From contig NC_092577.1 of the NCBI RefSeq assembly GCF_037975245.1, forward strand, positions 36,202,898 through 36,266,897: a DNA stretch of 64,000 bases, read 5' to 3'. How positions within the stretch are numbered: position 1 is the first letter of the stretch; every line of letters starts with the position of its first letter. The position numbers were made by a program, and so were the translations under genes. This document shows, in pieces, positions 58,201-64,000 of this stretch. This DNA comes from Apostichopus japonicus. Lineage: Eukaryota; Echinodermata; Holothuroidea; Aspidochirotida; Stichopodidae. The notes beneath the pieces were generated by a model, which was not told the origin of the DNA, ran no database searches, and saw only the letters and a program-made list of their open reading frames with translations.

Positions 58201-59976
58201 TAACCAGTAATTCATTTTGTTCGTAAGCATTTTCATCTTCTAGGTTTGCTTCATACCATTGTCCTAATTCACGAATAAAGTGTTCGCAACTAATGTTTTT
58301 CGCATTAAATTGTTCGCTTTCTTTTAGGAGCTGATCTTGCAACTTTTTTATTTCCCTTTGCAGTTTGTCGCATTCACCAGACGAAGCTTCCTTCGTTGCA
58401 GACTTCAGTTTTTGCAATGATGTATTCAACACTTCGATGTTATTAACAAAGCGAGGAATTTCATGGGCGGTCATACTTTCGATATGTGTTTGAAAAAAGG
58501 ACATGAAGTAATACAAGAGATCATTTTCACCCAACATAATTGTTTGCAAGTTTTTCAAAAAAACTTTCATTTTTGCAGATAAACCATTTTGTCTTTGCAA
58601 TTGCCTCATGTCACGTTTAGTTTTTTTCTTTGCTTCAACCTGATGATCAACAGATTGGACCCCAACACGCAAAGGTTTTTTATCAGCTTCGACCCATTTG
58701 ACCCATTCGACTTGTAATTGTAAATATGATTTTTTCATTTCCTCAATGGACTCGTTTATCGGAAAGGAGGATTCCAGCAATCGCTTGGCTTTCTTATAAG
58801 AATCGTTGCCACTATCCATGGTTATATCACTAAAACAACTGTTTTTCCAGTCTTCAATTGAACGGTAATCATCACTTTTTGTGTACTGGCAGTATTGTAC
58901 AATCTTCTCGCAAATAAATTTTGCGAGTTCTGTTTCATTACGTTCTACGCCGAAATCTACACTTTTATCGTTTTCTTCGATTTTGGGACTCTTACTCCTA
59001 CTTTTAAGCTGTTGCTTACGTTTTTGCCTGCTCTTTTTTTCTTTTTGTGCAATCAAATGTGTAACTAAAACATTTTTGAATCTTTTCTTTATGTCATCAA
59101 TTGCTGTCCTGTAGTATTCCAATTTGTCTTTATCTACAAATATGAATATAGCATTAGCTACCCTGCACATAAATTCACTTTCGGTAGTAAATTCTTTGGA
59201 ATTACCTCTCAGATTTAACAATAATGTAACTTCTTTCAACAAGTCTTCTTTTCTGCCGTAAATTGGTAGATACCATTGGGCTTCTACTGATCCACAACAA
59301 TAGTAAACTTCCTCTCTTTCATCTTCATAAGGCAAAAAATATCGGAACTCTCCGTTACCTTGAGCTCTACCAATGACATTATTTATTACAGATGATTTGG
59401 AGATTGGAATATCACCAAATCTTATGAATGCAGTGGTAAATACAGGCTCACTTACCATACGTTTCTCTGGAGCAAGAGATGTTTCATTTTCTTTCCATTT
59501 TTTTACAACACGACTTAGTGCCCAAGTAAGCAGCTCTGGTTTCGCGGCATCTCTTACCCCAGGTAATAAGACTGGCACGGCAAGTTGACAAGATGCAAAT
59601 TTCTCCAGCAAATGCTGTCTTAAATGATTATCGGAACAACGAATAATTGCATATATGAAATCTCTTACACTACCTTCTATGTGAATATTCTCTTTCCATG
59701 TAACCCTACAGTCTAGTGAGGTTAGCTTACTGATAAACAGAAAGGGTAAATGTTTTCTCTTATCTTCTTTTCCCTCTTTTTCTTCCTCTTTTTCTTCCTC
59801 TTTTTCTTCCTCTTTTTCTTCCTCTTTTTCTTCCTCTTTTCCCCCCTCTTTTATTGAATCGTCGCTTTGGACCAGCCGTACCTCTGTGGCCGCTTTCAGG
59901 GTGAGCTTCTCTGGGAAATATTCCTTTAGACCAACCTCTTCCAAGTATTCCAGAAAATCGTCTTCAGTTTCTTTAT
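55220..59976 (-). CDS. GVINP1: interferon-induced very large GTPase-like protein, main exon
   Basis: A single 4757-nt exon encodes 1584 residues plus stop. Its acceptor is TTCGATAG at 59977-59984. An apparent start at 59944 is a TTG, so translation begins in an upstream exon (61974-62025). Counting from that Leu: KEEE tandem at 36-55, VLIG/URGCP-type N-terminal region to about 600, GTPase domain with P-loop GIQSSGKSTLLN at about 631, CTRG at about 656 and DTEGL at about 684. A helical charged region (900-1350) follows. The C-terminal module contains CNAVCPFCKVTCHLQISGEH at about 1422, a likely metal-binding cluster, then YWMWVLKTFN. Vertebrate relatives are cytosolic or nuclear immune-induced GTPases. 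No frameshift or stop was found, unlike the paralogue at 18206-22435. Confidence 0.93.
59770..59848. repeat. 12-bp coding minisatellite (KEEE)n
   Basis: Five tandem units of 12 bp on the minus strand, GAGGAAGAAAAA type, encode Lys-Glu-Glu-Glu repeats in the intact VLIG protein. The paralogue has only SQIKPENVP at this place, so the expansion is specific to this copy. Confidence 0.9.
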
Positions 59977-59984
59977 CTATCGAA

Positions 59985-61973
59985 TATAAGAGTATACTTA
60001 ATTGATGTCAAAGCCAAACTGAACTCGTAAAAATTTAAAACGATACATGTACAATTCACAATTGTAATGTGTGTCTCTATCTGGAAATATACCAAAATTG
60101 TAAGTACCTCGAGTGGTATATAAACGAACTAATACGATGTTACTAGTCAGGAATAACCTTCTAACTAAGTATTGCTACATTTATTCTCGGAATATTTCTT
60201 GCAGCAGCGAGAAACGAGTGTAGGTGGTGGTGAATGTCGCTGTCAACCAATCTTACTTCCAGTGAGTACATGCACCCGCAATAATGGCATTTCGGAGCGT
60301 GAGAGCTAAGCAAAGACAACATGCTTACTCTCACAGTAACCATTACTACTGTCGTTATATGATATGTTCATTCAAACATTTGCACCATAAAGAACTCTTG
60401 ACAACAGCTAACTGGATATCATTTTTCTCTCATGCTGATTGTTTGTGATTTACTAAGTCGAACAGTTTGTAAAACGATACAATTATTGGAGAAGGACCCA
60501 GAACGTTTTTCAAAATACAGGATCTGCATGATCATACATTGATCAAAGAACATTCTTTACAGTTTACACGGTCTTTGTGGCAAGAATAAACAATAGCATC
60601 TCAATGACCAACGACATTGGAAATGTTTTACACACACATGAAACGTAGTTTGCGGAAACTATGCACTGAAGCAAAGAAATATCGATATGATTCCAATAAC
60701 GTAATACACACACATATGTAGACTATTTTCCACAAGTTTCTTTAACGAACATGCGAAAAAGAAAGCTACAGGCAACTTCTCTAGATAAATACAGGGAGAC
60801 ATGACAGAAATCAACAACAAACCTTATTATCTTATTACCGACAAGGGATGACAGGCAAAGGGAGCAGTAGAAACAGACCATAACATACTGAATGGACAGA
60901 TTCGAAACTGAACGTGTATAGAAAAAACAACTTCTACGTTTGATGATGCCACTATGCAAAACGTCGATCTAACGATGTGATGAACAGAAAAGTTTACACT
61001 CTTTCCGGCATCTACAAGCTATCTGAAGGGGTATTCTCGAGAAGTTTAATACTGGCTCTATATAGTTGCTCACCAGAAAGAGTATGATGATGAAGCTCAT
61101 GAGGAGGAGAGGGAAATTATTTCAACACTGAACAAAATGAGACCTTAAAGAGATATATTGCTAATAATACTTCCGCTTGTAATTTATTCTGGTACTCCCA
61201 TGGTTTGATTTAAGCTGAATAATTTATTGCCTACAAAGGATTAGCTATCTTAATTCATTTGGAATTCTAGTAACCTTAACTACTCTTTTAATTTGTTTAA
61301 AAGTTCCATTTGTATCATCCTTTGTGAATGCTGTTCTACAATTTTTAATTTCTATATTACTGTTTTATAAGCCATCTGAAAAGCATTTCTAGCTAGATTA
61401 GTTTTCTTATACTGTTTCTTTTTTTCTTATTTTGAATAGTTTAGTGTTTATACATTTAATAGCCTCTATTTATCGTCCTTCTACCGGCCTTTTGTGCTCT
61501 GTCGGTTCAATTTGTGGTAATTAAAGTTGAAATAAGATTACACAAGGTCCCCCTAAAAACAATTTAAAAAATCGACTTATCATTTGGCATAATGGTGTGG
61601 AACGACTACACTGTTGTTGGAGCGATATAGCAGGTTTATCCTGCAAAAAATCAGTAGATAAAGCTAAACTGTTAGATTGCCTTGTGAAAAACGTATTCAG
61701 TTACACTGATTTAAACAAGTGTAATTCAATTGAAAACTTGTTGATGTTCTCAAAGAGACTTTGTCTAAGTCAGTCAAAGCTCTAAGCATTAGGTTTGTTC
61801 TTTTTGAACCCTTCACTACATTTAGTGATTTTGCGTACATTTTGTCTGAGCTTCTATGTATGGATTGTTGATAGCTTTCTCAAAGGTCTTTTCCTGGTAT
61901 GTGAGAGAGAGAAGGTAAGGGGGGGGGGGGGTATTACAAGTAGCTGTAGCCTATATGTCGTGCATTGCCTTAC
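59985..61973 (-). other. VLIG intron
   Basis: From the main exon acceptor to the upstream 52-nt exon donor. Up to 60718 it aligns with 22442-23910 once the LINE is removed. 60720-61670 has no counterpart in the paralogue. 61675-61973 aligns again with 24440-24565. A G-run lies at 61921-61931. Confidence 0.65.
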
Positions 61974-62025
61974 CAGGAGATTCTTGTTCTGACTCACTGG
62001 TGTTGTTCTCTGAATTGCCGGCCAT
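61974..62025 (-). CDS. VLIG upstream coding exon (52 nt)
   Basis: Acceptor CATTCTTTTCAG directly precedes ATG, and the donor is GTAAGG. It encodes MAGNSENNTSESEQESP and exits in phase 1. Joining to 59976 gives ..SEQESP-DKETEDDFLEYLEEVGL, an in-frame continuous protein of about 1602 residues. The paralogue has the same exon length and splice sites. Because the ATG sits right at the acceptor, it may be either the start codon or an internal Met after a further exon such as 63975-64000. Confidence 0.7.
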
Positions 62026-62559
62026 CTGAAAAGAATGGTTAAAGAGGAAAAAGCCTGTTCAAATGTTATTTACAACATGACGTTTCAATTACTCCCGAGA
62101 CCATCATTGACTCCTAACCTTCGCATATACTTAAAATAGTTTGACATCATGATCATCAGTTGCATTTTATCCCAAAAATACCATGACGGATGTATGAAGA
62201 AACCTGTTTGTCGTACAAATGTGTCTATATTGATATCAAATTTTAAGTTAGTTTAACATACCATAACATTGTAGAAATTTATTGGTCGTCAAGTTTATCT
62301 ACAGATTATTACTCAACATAAAACTGGGAGTGAGAAAAAGAGGCAACTCCATTTAAAAATATGTCAACTACAATATTTCGTAGTATTTCATCTTAACAAG
62401 AGAGACATTTCTGGTAAGTGTGGTATTCAATGAAACTGCAACTGAACGTGTAAAATCCATTAGATCAGTCAACGAAACATATTTGATGAAATTTAGAGCT
62501 GAAACTTAGAGGGCATATAGCATTTCAGAAGATATTGAGGTAAGCTCAAAACATTTAGC
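62026..62559 (-). other. VLIG upstream duplicated region
   Basis: Collinear with 24618-25147. Shared sequence includes GTCTATATTGATATCAAATT and GACATTTCTGGTAAGTGTGG. Non-coding. Confidence 0.6.
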
Positions 62560-62563
62560 TTAA

Positions 62564-63179
62564 AGCAGCATTTTGCGTCCTTTTCTGTGATTTTTCTCAA
62601 CCTCACTGACTCCACTATGCCATAATTACATACATAACTAGATTACCTATTTAAACATTACTTCAAATGGTGGCATAAAAGTCGAAAAATTTGCAACTTT
62701 CAACTTTTTTTTTCTCCAAGATATTTTCCGTTGGGATCCCAATAAACCTCGCCCATAATATGAATATTTAAACACTACGAACGTCATTGACCAATACGTA
62801 ATACAACACCATACTTGATTTGTGTACAGTCTATATGGCAGTTGTACCAGTAAGTTCCATAACAACTCCCTGGTTGTACTAACGCAAAGTCTTGAATCTA
62901 TTTTAAGCAACGGCTCATAACTAAACCTGCATCTCTGATTGGTTGAATTCAAACTAGTGGGTTTGGGGGAACTGTATACGATTAACTTAAAATGTGGAAT
63001 TTGTCGTGGACACTTTTCTCATTATCTGCAAATATCCTTAATGACTCGCCAATTAACGATGTTGGCAGGGAAAAACTTGGCTAATATCTTAGTTTGCTGT
63101 TTTGTGATTGGTATATGTAAAAACCTCGATGGACATGTCAAAAAAAGTAGAAAACGGCGACCAAACGCAAAATGCTGCT
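62564..63179. mobile_element. 616-bp MITE with TTAA target duplication
   Basis: Termini AGCAGCATTTTGCGT and its exact complement (15 bp). TTAA lies on both sides (62560-62563 and 63180-63183). The paralogous site near 25143-25150 reads GCTTAACACAG with a single TTAA. This proves insertion and the 4-bp duplication. TTAA duplication is known for piggyBac and Kolobok superfamilies, although the terminus does not start with the CCC typical of piggyBac. No transposase is encoded. Confidence 0.88.
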
Positions 63180-63183
63180 TTAA

Positions 63184-63624
63184 CACAATTGTTCCACAAA
63201 AGACAGCATAACAAGAGAAACATTTTGATATGAGTGGTTTTCAATGAAACTGAAAAGCAATTCACCGTTTAAGATATTAAAATATATTCATGCATGTAAA
63301 AGATGGTGCTATGATCAATTTAACTTAATGGATCATTCTAGACAGCAAATGTTAAATTGGATATCTTTGTACAGTACTGTTCATAATGAACTTACGTGCA
63401 GCTATAACTATCTGAAACAATCTTTCCAAGTCTCCAGTGAATACAACGTTGTGAGGAAGGAAAACCAAGTGATCAGAATGATGTTACTCTCTTGATAATA
63501 GTAACACATAATTTTATCGTATATCGTAACCAACAATGAAGAATGACTTATCGATTGCAATACAATTTGTGTAAAATATTCTATTCACATGATTCTATTC
63601 AACAGTACATAAAATTAAATGTAC
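63184..63624 (-). other. VLIG upstream duplicated region, distal
   Basis: Collinear with 25152-25574, including AATGGATCATTCTAGACAGC and GTGAGGAAGGAAAACCAAGT. The block is highly similar (about 90 percent by eye), yet it has no open frame that survives in both copies, so it may hold regulatory DNA. Confidence 0.55.
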
Positions 63625-63665
63625 CTCATCGATATTTTGCTGGGAAGTCGTGCCAGTAGCAGCAT
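63625..63665 (-). pseudogene. decayed acidic mini-exon copy
   Basis: Reads AATGTTSQQNIDE to the same donor as 25575-25652. Relative to that copy it lacks the ATG and has a 4-bp deletion that brings a TAA into frame just upstream. It could still be spliced from an AG at 63666-63667, but decay is the simpler reading. Confidence 0.4.
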
Positions 63666-63974
63666 CTTACACGTCAGCTCATCTCTGACTTCCTTATTCT
63701 TTCGTTTCGTTTTAATTATATTAGTCATTTTATTTGAAGTAACAAGTTGAGGTATGGACTTAGTGTCGGGTTAATTACATATGGTGAACTTCATGATATC
63801 AAAATAAACGTCGAATGTATGACAGTATAAGAAAAATCTATTTATATATCTGTCTTTCTATCAGGTAAAACGGACCCACACATTAGTTACGCAGAACTGG
63901 TACTATACCCTCGGTTATAGTGCACCATTGTTTTATTCACCTAGTCCTATACTAAAGAGGATAATAAAATGTAC

Positions 63975-64000
63975 CTTATCGATATTTTGCTGGGAAGTCG
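63975..64000 (-). CDS. acidic mini-exon copy, cut by window end
   Basis: Minus strand shows TSQQNIDK followed by a GTACAT donor. This is the third copy of the mini-exon type, in phase 0, and the one most likely to serve the intact VLIG gene. Its 5' part lies beyond the window. Confidence 0.4.

Overview
This is repeat-rich, intron-bearing, AT-rich eukaryotic DNA. The gene content suggests a marine invertebrate, probably an echinoderm such as a sea cucumber. The reasons are very-large-GTPase (VLIG/GVIN) genes, an arylsulfatase A/GALNS-type gene, abundant hAT-like non-autonomous transposons, CR1/Rex/Tx1-type LINEs and long (TA)n tracts. The taxon is an inference; no sequence here fixes the species.

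Layout. 1-13.5 kb: a THAP-like zinc-finger exon, a hairpin of about 100 bp, a 5.7 kb interval bounded by 33-bp inverted repeats that contains two fossil LINEs, and a speculative set of mini-exons on the + strand. 13.8-25.7 kb: a dead VLIG gene on the minus strand. It has three frameshifts, a nonsense codon in a 52-nt upstream exon, and its C-terminal coding part split off by about 3 kb of nested hAT-like elements. 26-33.7 kb: dispersed and tandem duplications, LINE 3' fragments and a second composite hAT-like cluster. 34.3-39.9 kb: three + strand exons of the 3' half of an arylsulfatase gene, whose last intron holds an antisense LINE with endonuclease and reverse transcriptase domains. 40-48.2 kb: direct repeats, foldback sequences, a transposase-like fragment, a hammerhead-like motif and a 29-bp minisatellite of about 1.4 kb with higher-order structure. 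48.2-53.6 kb: almost nothing recognisable. 53.6-64 kb: a truncated third VLIG copy followed by an apparently intact VLIG gene on the minus strand (main exon 55220-59976, upstream 52-nt exon 61974-62025, further mini-exons up to the window end).

The two large VLIG loci are paralogous blocks that include introns and upstream DNA (about 14.7-25.7 kb and 55.2-63.7 kb). Comparing them gives a natural empty-site test. It dates a LINE fragment (22.7-23.4 kb) and a TTAA-flanked MITE (62.56-63.18 kb) as insertions after duplication, and it defines splice sites and phases that agree in both copies. The biology is that of a lineage-specific immune-type GTPase family turning over by duplication, transposon invasion and decay. 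I found no evidence of a wholly new multi-gene system. The least conventional signals are the nine-copy hairpin module inside the hAT-like elements, the phased 29-bp array, the shared acidic mini-exons, and the hairpin near 1 kb.
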